Assembly: GCA_030068075.1 (NCBI GenBank)
Contig: CM057825.1
Location: 125,882,739-125,946,738, forward strand
Length of the DNA: 64,000 nt
Source: Paguma larvata
Lineage: Eukaryota > Chordata > Mammalia > Carnivora > Viverridae
Direction: 5' to 3'
Shown here: positions 1 through 12,820 of the stretch, in pieces
Numbering within the stretch: the stretch's first letter is position 1
Layout of the letters: each line of letters starts with the position of its first letter
Program-made: the position numbers and the translations under genes
Notes under the pieces: model-generated
Seen by the model: only the letters and a program-made list of their open reading frames with translations
Told to the model about the DNA's origin: nothing
Database searches by the model: none

Positions 1-365
1 GACCTGAGAGCCAACCGGGAGTGACTCCTAGTAGCCCAACAAGGGGCAGCGTGAGCCTCAATCAGGATTGTAAGTGCTGAGACATCCGTTTAACATCAAT
101 TTAAACGTCGCGTATGTTTAAACACACGATCTCACGCTGAAGCCGAAGAAAAAGAGCAACCCCGTGGCACGAGACAGGAAAGACGCAAGCGAACCGAGCC
201 GCTGTTCTGAGAACAGAAAAAGGGCCGACAACAAGCACTTCCCCACCTTTCCTGAACGACCTTCCCCACGTGGGAGGCGTCTCTGCAGAGAAATGGTCCA
301 GTTAGTGCACCAGGAAGGAACGGCAGCACGTCAGGAAAACGTGCCATGTTGCAGCCACAATGGCT

Positions 366-575
366 AGACGTCCCCAGTTCGGCTCAGGTCACGCTCTCGC
401 AGGTCTGTGAGTTCGAGCCCCGCGTCGGGCTCTGTGCTGACGGCTCAGAGCCTGGAGCCTGCTTCGGATTCTGTGTCTCCCTCTCTCTCTGCCCCTCCCC
501 TGCGTGTCCTCTGCGTGTCGTCTCTCTCTCTCTCTCTCCCTCTCTCAAAAATATATAAACGTTAAAAAAAGTTTT
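366..575 (+). mobile_element. CAN SINE (SINEC_Fc type), 5' truncated
   Basis: It begins inside the tRNA-like head at CGGCTCAGGTCACG, has the B-box GAGTTCGAGCCCC and a CT tract, and ends AAAAATATATAAACGTTAAAAAAA. Confidence 0.93.
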
Positions 576-1011
576 AAATGAAATTAAATAAAACCCTCTC
601 TTTGAGCTACTCTCCCTGGGGAGAAGGGGAGCATTTCTGCAACCGTCTGTAAGTCAAATCATTTCAAAATAACAAGTTACTGAGCATGTTTCAAGCCCTA
701 TCTTCCAGAGATACACGCTGAAACGTTGACCCGCGGTGCGGGGCAGGGTGAAGAAAGCGTCCGGGGCAGCTGGTGACATGCCGCCACCTGCTTACGTGCG
801 TATGTGGAAGTCTCCATCACGAAAAGCTGAATGAAAAGCGTCCGCAGTGACTCAGACACGCATCCCGGGCTCCACTCCGGGCCGTGCGGTGTCAGGAGTT
901 CCCAGCCCTGCCTGAGCCGCCCAACCCGCGCAGCTCACTCAACACGCTGGGCCAGCGTCCCTCCCCAGGCCAGCTGAGACCCCTGGGCCAGTGCCCTGGC
1001 CTCAAGAGACT

Positions 1012-1205
1012 GGTTTTTTTAATGGAAATTTTATTTTCTGAGAGAGAGAGAGAGAGAGAGACAGAGTGTGAGCAGGGGAGAGGCAGAGAGAGAGGGAGAC
1101 ACAGAATCCGAAGCAGGCTCCAGAGCACAGAGCCCGACGCGGGGCTCGAACTCGTGAACCCTGAGACCATGACCTGAGCCAACTGAGCCGCCCAGGCGCC
1201 CCCCC
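1012..1205 (-). mobile_element. CAN SINE (SINEC_Fc type)
   Basis: Poly-T and GAGAGA tail first, then GAAGCAGGCTCCAGAG, and it ends CTGAGCCGCCCAGGCGCC. The A-box region is partly lost. Confidence 0.93.
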
Positions 1206-1286
1206 CACAAAATTTTCAATAAGGAAATCAGACAGTGCTGCCTCCCAGACCCACGTTCCAGACCAACCTAGCGAAGAGTAAATTCC

Positions 1287-1450
1287 GACTTTGGAGACAG
1301 GGTTCAAATCCCGGGGTTGCCATTTCGTAGCTAAATGACCAGGGGCAAGTCCCTTCACCCAAAAGCCTCGGTTTTCGACTCTGAGACATGGGAGCGGTTC
1401 TTCCGGCTGCTCAGCCTACCCCACAGGACTGTAGGGAAGGACATGCGAAA
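1287..1450 (+). mobile_element. MIR fragment
   Basis: The sequence GGTTCAAATCCCGGGGTTGCC, then AAATGACC..GGGCAAGTCCCTTCACC, has the order of the MIR core (tRNA-like head, then core). Confidence 0.75.
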
Positions 1451-1849
1451 TGTGTCCAAGGGACAGTGTTGTAAGCTGGAACTTTTCCAACCTGGGGTGG
1501 CAATGTTATTCACTGAAGAGGTATCTGCTCTGTGGGCTGGTGGTGGGCGAGTTATCGGGGAATCTCATACGCGCCTCCACTATAGCCCAATTCTGACGCA
1601 CCGGGAAACGCCGGGGTTCCGGCAGGGAGCGGGAGGCGGATGGAGCACAGCTGGCAATGACTCATTTCTCGAGCAAATGTTTAGGGAGGGTCTGCTTATA
1701 TGTCAGGCGGTGGTTAGGGCTAGGGACAGAGCTAGGCACGACACAGTGAGGTCCCCACCCAATACCGCTTCCCAGCTTGGGCAGAGGGAAGGAGGGAAAG
1801 ATAGTAAGCAAACCAAGATGCAAATAAAAATAGAAACATTAACAGAGCC

Positions 1850-2065
1850 GGGGCACCTGGGCGGCTCAGTCGGTAGAGCATCTGACTTGGGTTCCGGTCA
1901 TGATCTCACTGTTCATGAGTTTGAGCCCCACAGCAGGTTCCGAGCTGACAGCTCGGAGCCTGCAGCCTGCTTCGGGTTCTGGGTCTCGCTCTCTCTGCTC
2001 CTTCCCTGCTTGTGCTTTCTCTCTCTCTCTTGATCTCAAAAATAAACAAACATTTAAAAAAAGAA
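1850..2065 (+). mobile_element. CAN SINE (SINEC_Fc type)
   Basis: Head GGGCACCTGGGCGGCTCAGT, B-box GAGTTTGAGCCCC, CT tract and CAAAAATAAACAAACATTTAAAAAA tail elements are all present. Confidence 0.95.
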
Positions 2066-2164
2066 AAAGAAGAATAAAGAGAAAGAGCTGCGCCAGAGGA
2101 AAAATATGAAGGTGCCAGAGACAGAAGGGGGCCGGGGGTGAGGAGACACACAGCAAGGAGGCGA

Positions 2165-2340
2165 GACGGAGGCTCTGAAACCCAGCCAGGCCACCTACTG
2201 GCTGTGAGGACCTTGGCCGAGGCACATGGTCACCGATGCGATTACAAGCAACAAAGCAGTTACCTCCTTAGAACAGCACCTGGCGCAGAGTGAAAGCCAG
2301 AGAAATGGTATTAATAGGATTAACAGTAATAGTAGAAACA
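2165..2340 (+). mobile_element. Probable MIR fragment
   Basis: GCCACCTACTGGCTGTGAGGACCTTGG and later CACCTGGCGCAGAGTGAAAG follow MIR order but with a diverged middle. Confidence 0.5.
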
Positions 2341-2441
2341 GAAGTAATGTCTTCTATTTCTTGTAGCCCCACGAGGCCCCACGCACTGTACCAGATGCTT
2401 CACTTCAGGGGTGGCAAGGAAAGGCCCCCAGGCCGGCTGCT

Positions 2442-2591
2442 GGGAAAGTCCAATCTTTGGCGCACAGTGACGCCCAGTCATTTACATAGCGGGGAAAGTA
2501 AAATCTGATTGGCGCACGGTGACGCCCACTCATTTACATAGCTGGGAAAGTCAAATCTGATTGGCGCACGGTGCCGCCCGCTCATTTACAT
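2442..2591. repeat. Triplicated 50-52 bp unit inside a hAT fossil
   Basis: Three consecutive units start at 2442, 2492 and 2544 with GGGAAAGT and contain GGCGCACGGTGACGCCC and TCATTTACAT. The unit matches the internal part of the hAT-type repeat that continues to about 2718. Confidence 0.93.
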
Positions 2592-2718
2592 CCTGTCCAC
2601 ATCTGTTTTAGAGCTACGATGGCACGGCTGAGCAGGTGCACCTCAAACTATGCGGTCTACGCAGCCTAAATACTTACTATCTGGCTTTTTACAGAATAAG
2701 CTGGCTAAGCCCTGCCTC
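2442..2718 (+). mobile_element. hAT-Charlie-type DNA transposon fossil
   Basis: The 3' part (AAATACTTACTATCTGGCTTTTTACAGA) has the familiar end of a short non-autonomous hAT family also seen at 37927 and 63738. Its internal segment is triplicated (see 2442-2591). I cannot name the family with certainty. Confidence 0.75.
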
Positions 2719-3404
2719 CATCAGAGCTCACGACACCCTGAGACAGTGGTTAACTAAGGCGTAAAGCCAGAGCTCAGGTGACGGCCGTTTGCCACCAAAT
2801 CGTCCTCCTCGAGTCCTGCCATGGGACGTGGAGCACAGCCATGCAGGTTACGGAGATGCTCAGCTGAGGGGCAGGTGGGGGCCGAGACGCAGCTCATCAA
2901 GACCCCCGAGTCTCGTGCCTCTGGGGGGCTGCGTCAGCCTGAGGGAGGCAGGGGCGTTCCCAAACTCATCCCCCCCAAGGGAGTACGAGGTCTTTCTCTC
3001 AGGTGCACAGAGACGGGGCGCCGACAGCAGGGCGTGAGGCATCGAGGCGCACCGGGCTCACCAGTCCTGGCACTCCCTCAGAATCAGGCAACTCCAGCCA
3101 CGGCGTAGGAATGAAGCAACGTGGTGGCTGTAGAACCAAAGGCGCGTTCACTCCCTTTTTGCCCTACTGTATAAGGATGGGAGTCATGCCCCGGGGACTG
3201 TAAGAAATGACGTCCTGGAGGGAAAAAAATGAATCTTCACCGCGGCTAGTAACATCGAAGCTGCCGCAAGAAGATGCACGCCGCCAACGCGGTGAGCTCA
3301 CATTTACGAGAACACTTCACCGGGTCTGATTTGCAGGCTCCAAGACCTCTGTCCGACTCGCTTCCTCCCGCCTTCGGATCCAAATAGGGATTTTCAGATT
3401 ATTA

Positions 3405-3630
3405 AAAAAAATTTTCTTTAATGTTTATTTGTTTTTAAGAGAGAGAGACAGATAAAGACAGAGTGCAAGTGGGGGAGGGGCAGAGAGAAGGAGACACAGA
3501 ATTCAAGCAGGCTCCAGGCTCCGAGCTGTCAGCACAGAGCCAGACAGGGGGCTCAAACTCAGGAACTGAGAGATCATGACCTGAGCTAAAGTCAGATGCT
3601 CAACCTACCAAGTCCCCCCCAGGTGCCCCT
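3405..3630 (-). mobile_element. CAN SINE, first of a tandem pair
   Basis: Minus-oriented copy ending GTCCCCCCCAGGTGCCCC. The 18-bp sequence before it recurs only after the next SINE, so the two share one target-site duplication. Confidence 0.95.
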
Positions 3631-3635
3631 ACAGT

Positions 3636-3858
3636 TAAAAAAAAATTTTTTTTTAAGTTTATTTATTTTTGAGAGAGAGAGAGAGACAGAGTATGAGCAG
3701 CGGAAGGGCCGAAAGAGAGGGAGACACACAATCCGAAGCAGGCTCCAGGCTCCGAGCTGTCAGCACAGAGCCCGACGTGGGGCTCGAACCCACAAACCGC
3801 AAGATCATGACCTGAGCCGAAGTCGGATGCTTAACCGACTGAGCCACCCAGGCGCCCT
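3636..3858 (-). mobile_element. CAN SINE, second of a tandem pair
   Basis: Full-length minus copy with GAGAGAGAGA tract and end CTGAGCCACCCAGGCGCCC. The target-site copy GGGATTTTCGGATTATTA follows at 3859-3876 and matches 3387-3404 with one mismatch. Confidence 0.96.
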
Positions 3859-4028
3859 GGGATTTTCGGATTATTAGAAATCACGTCAGGCTGACAGAAG
3901 GTCCCCTGTCTCCAGTGCAGAGAAGCAAACAGGTTAAGTCGGGAGCTGGTTTCTGGAACTCCCTATCGGACACAGAAGGCTTTATTTGATAATAGACAAC
4001 TTGAGCTCTGAAGCAGTTAAGAAGTGAT

Positions 4029-4220
4029 AATTTTTAAACTTTATTTCTTATTTGAGACAGACACAGACAGGACGAGTGAGAGGGAGTGGAGAATCCCGAG
4101 CAGCCGCCATGCCATCAGCACAGAGCCCGACTCGGGGCTCAAACTCACAAATCCATGAGATCGTGAGCTGAGCCAAAACCAAGAGTCAGAGGCTTAACTG
4201 AGGGAGTCATCCGGGCACCC
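4029..4220 (-). mobile_element. CAN SINE, diverged
   Basis: AAACTTTATTTCTTATTTGAG tail, GCACAGAGCCCGACTCGGGGC and a head ending CATCCGGGCACCCC. Confidence 0.9.
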
Positions 4221-4756
4221 CAAGAAACGATAACTTACAAAAGAGAAAAAGAAAGGGGGTGGGTGCTGGATGAGAACCCGGACTGCATTCCACTCAACGG
4301 AAACCAAGCAGAACATTCTGACGTAATTCCCGAATGGCAAGGCTGCCGGCGGGGCTTTCCCAGCCTCGGAGGCTGAGGCAGAGTAACTCCCATCCCGGAA
4401 TGGAGGTCCCCCGTTCACCTAGAAAGAGAGTAATGCAGACGGGCCCCGGCTGAAGGCAGAGCTCGAGAGTCTGATTTTTGCAATGTATGGAGAGAGCCAC
4501 ACTCTTTGGCATCCGCATCTGGCACCCGGCGATGTGGCCAAAAACCCTGTGGCTGAGCCCAATCTGGCGCAGCAGCCCAGCACCGGCAGCGTGGGGAACC
4601 CTGTCTGGGTCTTCCGGCACTCTGTCCTTTTTGTCAGGAATTCTCAGGATCCCCCTTGTCTTTTCTGGTTTTGATGGAGTCTCCTGCCGGTCCCTCCCAC
4701 TCTGCACCGCCTGGGTACCCAGCAGGAAGGGGACAATGACGCAGCCGCAGGGCCTA

Positions 4757-4876
4757 CAGCAGGGGTTCTCAAACGTGGCCCCCCACCGCCAGTGTCCATG
4801 GCGCCTGGGAAGCTGGTAGAACTGCGAAGGTGTGCGTCCCGCCAAGAGCCAGTGACCCGAACTCTGGGGGTGCCCC
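4757..4876 (+). mobile_element. MER5A-like hAT fossil
   Basis: It starts AGGGGTTCTCAAACGTGGC and continues with a CTGGGAAGCTGGTAGAA block, like the left end and centre of MER5A. Confidence 0.6.
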
Positions 4877-4937
4877 CAGGGCTCCCGAGCGAGGCACACT
4901 CGGGCGTGCCGACCCGGAGGAAGGGCTTCTGATCAGG

Positions 4938-5062
4938 CCTGTGAACTCAGCAAGATGCTTCACCAGCCTGGCCCTGCAGTATCCTCATCTGTAAAACGGG
5001 GGGAGACTCACAGTCCGGCCTCATAGGGATGCTTCGAGGACTAAATAACTTAAAAAGACCAC
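4938..5062 (+). mobile_element. MIR fragment
   Basis: CTGCAGTATCCTCATCTGTAAAACGGGGGGA followed by CCTCATAGGGATGCTTCGAGGACTAAATAA is the classic MIR 3' half. Confidence 0.85.
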
Positions 5063-5189
5063 ACACAGGGTCTCGGTCCAGCTCGGCCCTCCTCCGGCCC
5101 CGCCGGAGCTGCTGCAGTGGCTACCTTAATGCCGCCAGCCCCTCCGTGTCCAGGGCGCCTGCCTGCTTTCAGCCAGAGGGATCCCCAGA

Positions 5190-5600
5190 ACACGTGCGCC
5201 CTGAGCTGGTCACTCCCCACGCTGACTGTCTTCCCTCACGTCCAAACCCCAAGGCTTCCTGGTGGCACTTGAGTTTGCAAGCTCAGCTGCCCGGCCCCTC
5301 CAAACCAACCAAGCGGAACCGTGCAGTTCCTCAAACACCTTCCAGTCCTTTATACAGCCGGACCTTTGTACGTGCTGCTTCCTCGACGGGGAGCACCTTC
5401 CTGTCCAGCCTTACCAGCCTGGCCGACGCCTCTGTTTCTGAGACTTGGGCCTCCCCTCCCCGGGGTGCTGGCCCTGCAGCCTCAGGCTGGGTCAGGAAGC
5501 CCTCCCTCCTCGGCCCCGCAGCCCCTAGCACGTTCCTGCCTCAGAGCCCCATGGTCTACCCTGTAGCTCTTGGTTTATTTGCCTGCTGCCCCCTCCTCAA
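5190..5600 (+). mobile_element. L2 fragment (probable)
   Basis: CCTTTGTACGTGCTGCTTCCTC, GAGCACCTTCCTG and AGGAAGCCCTCCCTC follow the typical order of an L2 3' region. Confidence 0.65.
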
Positions 5601-5727
5601 AGGTCAAGTTTGTTCATTTCAATACTCAGAGCCCCGCTGAGCACCGCCCTCCACCCTGCCCTCTGCGCAACACCAGATCCCTAATGACCAATGGCATAAA
5701 GGAGAAAAGCCTTAAAAACAGACTTTA

Positions 5728-5934
5728 GGAGAAGCGCCTGGGAGGCTCAGATGGTCGAGCCTCTGACTTCAGCTCAGGTCACTATCTCATGGTTTTTGAG
5801 TTCGAGCCCCCCATCGGGCTCTGGGTTGACAGCTCAGAGCCTGGAGCCTGCTATGTATTCTGGGTTTCCCCCCTCTCCCTGCCTGTGCTCTCTCTTTCTC
5901 TCTCAAAAACAAATATTAAAAAAAAATTTTTTTT
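5728..5934 (+). mobile_element. CAN SINE with 12-bp target-site duplication
   Basis: Head GCGCCTGGGAGGCTCAGATG to the A/T-rich tail. AAACAGACTTTA flanks it at 5716-5727 and 5935-5946. Confidence 0.94.
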
Positions 5935-5946
5935 AAACAGACTTTA

Positions 5947-6175
5947 TGACGCTTTCATAAAACAGCCCAAGTTCAGTGGCTGCCTCTTGGGTGTGAGGGG
6001 TCAAGACTGACCATGAAGGTCAGGAGGGAACTTTCTGGGGTCCTGGTACCGTTCTGTATCTTGATAGGGGCTTGGGCTATGATTCAGTTGTCTCCACTCC
6101 TCAACCGGTAACTTTAACCTTCACAAATTTCACTATGCAAATTCTGCTTCAAGAGAAACATAAAACAGAAGTGTA
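5947..6175 (+). mobile_element. Old L1 3' end (probable)
   Basis: The AACTTTCTGGGGTCCTGGTAC..TGTATCTTGATAGGGGCTTGG pattern resembles an L1M 3' untranslated end. Confidence 0.55.
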
Positions 6176-7139
6176 CGTAGATACTGCGCTCTAGCTAGCT
6201 GGTGGTTTGCATGGTGCAAGCAAGTCTGGATACAAAGTATTCAAAGGAAGTTTCAGATACCAAACAAATGAGCTGGTGGCTGGCTGGCCGGTCAGATAAC
6301 GTGATAAGGCAGGTTGAGCACAATGTTAACTGCAGACCCGAACGGGGGAGTGGATGGGAACTCCCTTTTCGTGTTCACAGCACAATACTGGGGCGAAACA
6401 CATCCCGTATTTATGGACAGGACTAAAAGTACCTCTTGTGCCAAATGAGCCGAGCAGTTCTGCACGTGTTTTCAACGTGCCGAACCGCCGCCGCGGACCC
6501 AGCAGGGCTCGGCGGGCCCCTGACTCCGGATTTCTCTGGGCACCCGGGGAGCGCCAATGCCGTGGGTCCAAAGACCCAACTTTGAGGAGTGGGGGGTCTG
6601 CTACACGACCACATTTGCCGCTGATGCCTCCAAGGCCCAAAGGAAACCCCCTCCTCCGCTCACCGGCCCCACCCCCCACCCCACCCCGTCTCGGCAGCAG
6701 CCTCGGGGCCAACGAGGACCCGGGCAGGGCCAGACAGGAACCCGGGGGAGCCCCAGAAGGCCTGGTCAGCCGCTCCCAGATTCCAGGCGGCCCAGGGCCT
6801 GGAGGCACAGCAGGGAGCTGCCCCACCGGCAAACCAGGGCCAGGACAGCCGTCTGAGTCACACGAAGGGCACGGGGCCAGCTGCGGGGATGCCGACGCGG
6901 GTGACTCAGCAGGAGCCAGCCCGGAGAAGCCCAGCGCTGCCGGCTCCCGCCCGGCCCCTCCTGTCCCTGGCCACCCCGGGGCTTGGCTGACCGCTCCCTC
7001 TGCGGACAGGCGACACGTGACCGCGGCTCTGAAGTCAGGACAGCAGCTGGGGCTGGGCTCTCCCCACCTTCTGGGCTCCGCTGTGACGTGAGCCCTGAGG
7101 ATAACGGTGAGATACCGGTGTCCGCCTCCCGCTGATCCC

Positions 7140-7290
7140 TGGCCTCTGGTCCCAGCACCAAAAGGGGCCTCAACCCATTTTCAAGAAGGGGACACTGAGG
7201 TCCTGCAAGGAGGAGGGACTTGTCTGGGGTCACGAATCTAGGGCCCATAACCCGATTCTCCGCCTTCCTAGGCTCCGTCTCAACTGTAGC
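7140..7290 (-). mobile_element. MIR fragment
   Basis: CCATTTTCAAGAAGGGGACACTGAGG then GACTTGTCTGGGGTCACGAA is a minus MIR core. Confidence 0.8.
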
Positions 7291-7800
7291 TGCACGGCCG
7301 CCTGCTCGCCCGTCCGATGGCTGTCCCTGCGAGGCCACAGCTTCCCAAGGGTACACAGCAGACTGCAGCGTCCAAAGAGACATTATCTAACATCTCACGA
7401 GCTCTTCTTAGAACGAGACCTGACCACTCCTCCGTCTAGAGGTGGGGTCCGTGTCCCCAGCCCTCAAGCCCAGGCTGACTTGTGTGAATGCCTCAATCGA
7501 CAGACTGTGCAGGGGTGACACTACGTCATGTCGGGGACTGGGTCCTAAGTGGTGACACCACTTCCACCTGGCTCTCTCTCTAGAAACACACAGTCTCAGA
7601 TTCGAGCCGCCACACTGTGAGGTCACCCAGGCCACCTCGACACGGACCGTCCAGCCTAGCTGAGGCTCCAGCCAGGAGCCGGTGCTGACCGCCAGCCAGG
7701 TGAGCGAGGACGCCGCCATGGCGCTGCCTCAATCAGGGACACCCCGAGGGAGAACCCCAGCCGGGCCCGGCCAACACCCAGGACTGTGAAGCGTAATGAT

Positions 7801-7987
7801 AGACTACTATTCTTTCTTGAGAGTGGGGCCGTGCAAAAAGAGACAGGGAGACAGAGAGAATCCCGAGCAGGCTCCGCACAGTCAGCACAGAGCCCGACGC
7901 GGGGCTCGATCTCACAAACTGGGAGATCATGACCTGCGCCGAAATCGAGAGTCAGACACGTAACCGACTGAGCCCCCAGGCGCCCCT
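7801..7987 (-). mobile_element. CAN SINE
   Basis: It ends AACCGACTGAGCCCCCAGGCGCCCC and is flanked by similar TAGACTACTATTCTT / TAAACTACTCTTCTT. Confidence 0.93.
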
Positions 7988-8059
7988 AAACTACTCTTCT
8001 TCTATGCAGCCAAATTCAGGGTGGTTCGTTACGGAGTCATAAATAATTATAGCAAGGCA

Positions 8060-8145
8060 CGACCGCATCTACTTCGCAGTGTTTTGTGCCCAGAACCAAG
8101 CACAGTATACAACAAATGCTTAATAAATGTCTGTTGAAGCGATAA
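8060..8145 (+). mobile_element. L2/MIR 3' end
   Basis: CAAATGCTTAATAAATGTCTGTTGAA is the terminal part of an L2 or MIR. Confidence 0.65.
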
Positions 8146-8502
8146 AGGGAGCCCAGGGTCTACTCAACTCCGACGGGAGGCTCCGCTCACGTGACACCAT
8201 GTTGCTTCCACCATCAGATTTAGGGCATGAGTTAGGGTCTCACAGCCCAACCATCTCTGTAAGCTTAGATTCTCGGGGACAAGAGACTGGGCGTCCCAGC
8301 CCCCGGCAACCCAGCCTCCAGCTGCCCCAGTGTGGGAGACGAGGCGCCAGGCCCAGGCTGGCGGGAACGCAGAAAGCCCAAGGGAAGGAAGGAGCCGGCG
8401 CTAGGAGTCGCCCCAATGTCCAGGCCCCAGGAGAGAAGAGAAAGGGATTTTTATCCAGATCCCCAGAGGGAACCGGACATCAGAGACTCCACTCCCTCCC
8501 CC

Positions 8503-8722
8503 GAGGCGCCTGGCTGGCTCAGTCGGGTAAGCCTCCGACTTCAGCTCAGGTCACACTCTCATGGTTCGTGAGTTCGAGCCCGTGTTGGGCTCTGCGCTGA
8601 CACCATAGAGCCTGGAGCCTGCTTCGGATTCTGTGTCTCCCTCTCTCTTTCTACCCTGCCTCTGCTGTGCTCTCTCTCTCTCTCAAAAATAAACAATCAT
8701 GAAAAGAAAATTTTTTTTTAAT
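8503..8722 (+). mobile_element. CAN SINE
   Basis: Head GGCGCCTGGCTGGCTCAGTC, B-box GTGAGTTCGAGCCC, CT tract and AAAAATAAACAATCATG tail. Confidence 0.95.
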
Positions 8723-9057
8723 AAAGAAACTCGCTCCCGCATAAAGCGTCTGCGAGAGTCCACGGTGGAAGGCCGCCTGCCCTTCCGGTCCTCCCCGGGA
8801 GCCTGAAGACCCCGTGAGCTCCGGTCGGCCTGCCGGCTGCTCCAGGGGCTCAGTTTACCCTCAGAGCAGACCCGGGTCTGCAGCCACTCGGGGGGAGGAC
8901 CTGCCCACTCAGGCGGGGCTCCCTGGCTCCACGCCCCTGCCGCCCACCCACCCCCGTGTGCGCAAACACTGCTCAACAGGAGACACGACCACTGTGGACA
9001 CGCGAGTCCCTCCTCTGTGCCGGGCGTGAGCTGGGCATCGTCGCTGCCCTTGTGGGC

Positions 9058-9235
9058 TTCACACACGCACGAACACATGCACACACGCACGAACACACGC
9101 ACACATGCGCGCACAAGAACGTGCGAACGCACACATGCACACACAGACGCATCTCCGTGCAAACACACGAACCTAAATACACGCACGTGCCCACGTACAA
9201 AAACAGGGGCCCACACAAACACACACACTCGTGTT
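9058..9235. repeat. Degenerate CA-rich / CACACGCA tract
   Basis: Repeated ACACACGCA, CGAACACA and similar units over about 180 bp in intron 5. It is imperfect, so probably old. Confidence 0.9.
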
Positions 9236-9489
9236 TTTTAGACGTGAAAACATCGCTCCTCAGAGCCGATTCCCCTCGGCAGCCTTTGTCCCCCACGAAG
9301 GCGGCTTCAGCCTTTCGCTGAGGCTTAGGCCAAACCCAATAGAACTGCAGCCGCTGGAAACTGCCCCTGCTGCCGTTTTGCCAGGGGACGGCTGACTAGC
9401 CACGAACTCAGCGTAGAATAAACGCTGCGAAGGTTCCCCTTCCACCCTGAGTAAGTCCGAAGGCTCGCACAACTGCGGGCGTCTGTCCC

Positions 9490-9700
9490 CACCTGTGACG
9501 TGCCATGTCTCAGCCCCCTCTGGCCTCCCACTGCTCCCGGCACACTGGCCTTTCCCACTGCTCCCCCGGCAATCCGTGGCAGCTCCTGCCCCAGGGCCTT
9601 TGCACCTACAATCCCTGCCTGGACCACTCTTCCCCTGGGTATTTGCTCAGCTCGCTCTCTCCCTGCGGTGAGGTTTCCCGAGGGACGCCTTCCCTGATGG
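9490..9700 (+). mobile_element. L2 fragment
   Basis: CCAGGGCCTTTGCACCTACA and CCTGGACCACTCTTCC, then TTCCCTGATGGC, match the order of L2 3' sequence. Confidence 0.75.
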
Positions 9701-10503
9701 CTCCGATCGCATCAGAACGGCACGCGGCCCTCAGCCATCACGTCCATTTCCTCCCCAAGCTTTCCTCCCCTCTCCAAGCTTTCCTCTCCTCCCCACCTGA
9801 CCAATACATACTTGGGCCCCAGGGTAAGTGACCGTCCCCCCGGCTCGCACGACAACAGAAGCCTGGTGGGCAAGATCTCTGCGCGACACGCTGCCGCAGC
9901 CCTGCGCCCACACCGGGACCTGGCACTTGGCCGTGGACGGGACGAGGGAGGGAGAGAGGGAGGACGCGGGAGAGGGAGGGAGAGGGGGAGAGAGGAAGGG
10001 ATGGAGGGTCACAGGGAGGAGGAACAGAGGCGACTGTGGTCGAGGGCTGGCTTCCCTTTTACTCTGCCGACAGGAAGACTGGCCATCCCGACCCCACCCG
10101 CTCGTGTCCGCTGGCCCGCGGAAGACCCCCACTCCCCTCGCCACGACAAGGAAGACCAAGGGTCTCAAACCCAAGTCCCTCGAGGGCCAGGGACACACCG
10201 CGGAAGAAGGAAGCAGACAGGACAGCACAGGAGGGACCGCTGGGTGCTGTGTACACTGGCCACACGCCTCCGCTGTGGAGACGACGGCCCCAATACTGAC
10301 AGGCCTTCTCGTTCTGCCAGAAAACCAGCATTGCTGGAACGGACGGGAAACCTCTTCACTTTTAAATGTTCTGCTCGCATTTTCTAGAATCACCACAGCA
10401 ACCAAACGACCAAAGCTGCAGGCCCGTGAGACACGGCGGTTTTCAATCACGCATCCGATTCCTTCCCTGGGTCCCCCAGCCACACAGGGCCTCGGCGTTT
10501 CTA

Positions 10504-12124
<1,621 letters not shown>

Positions 12125-12387
12125 TCAGGCCTGGAGCGGGGCTGTCCTCAGCTCGGCGGGGCCACAGGCCTCCTGCGGAGGACCTGGCTCCAGTCCCAGC
12201 CCCGCTCTCACCTCGCCCGGGGACCCGGGGCGAGTCACCGAACTCCTCTGAGCTTCCACTGCCTTGTCTGCACGACGGAGACACTAACGGCATGTGACTT
12301 GAAGGTGGCAGGAATTTAAGACCATGAATAGAACTGGGACGGGATGGAAAAGCCGGTGGGAGGCTCAGTTTAGAGCAGACAGAGGCA

Positions 12388-12597
12388 GGGCGCCCGGGGG
12401 GCTCAGGGGGTTAAGCGCCCAGCCTCAGCTCAGGTCATGATCTCATGGTCCGTGAGTTCGAGCCCTGCATCGAGATCTGTGCTGACAGCTCGGAGCCTGG
12501 AGCCTGCTTCCGATCCTGTGTCTCCCTCTCTCCCTGCCCCTCCCCTGCTCGCACTTTGTCTCGGTCTCTCAAAAATAAACATTAAATGAAGGTTTTT
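12388..12597 (+). mobile_element. CAN SINE
   Basis: Head GGCGCCCGGGGGGCTCAGGG to AAAAATAAACATTAAATG, with GTGAGTTCGAGCCC as B-box. Confidence 0.94.
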
Positions 12598-12651
12598 TTG
12601 CAACAGACATAGGCACACCTTTTCTTGAACAAACGGCGAATGGGCACGGCC

Positions 12652-12705
12652 GAGTGCCAATAAAACTTTATTTACAGAAACAGGCAGTGGGCCAAGCCTT
12701 CACTT
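12652..12705 (-). mobile_element. hAT-Charlie-type fossil fragment
   Basis: CAATAAAACTTTATTTACAGAAACAGG is the internal signature of the same hAT family, in reverse orientation. Confidence 0.65.
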
Positions 12706-12714
12706 ACAGGTAGG

Positions 12715-12820
12715 AAGACCTGTGTTCAAATCCCAGCCCTGACAGGGACTAATACTTCTCCTCTGGGCAACAGTGGGAACCGTCCTCCTTCATAAGGGAA
12801 CGAAGGTTACTTCATCTGCC
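12715..12820 (+). mobile_element. MIR fragment (probable)
   Basis: GACCTGTGTTCAAATCCCAGCCCTG resembles the MIR tRNA-like head. Confidence 0.65.

Noticed and set aside
1335..2033. Open frame of 232 codons on the plus strand
   Set aside because: It runs through a MIR fragment and a SINE. The C-terminal part is the translated SINE consensus seen at many sites.
2605..2616. GTTTTAGAGCTA, identical to the start of a type II CRISPR repeat
   Set aside because: It is a single 12-bp match with no repeat-spacer array. The surrounding sequence is a hAT transposon fossil in mammalian DNA.
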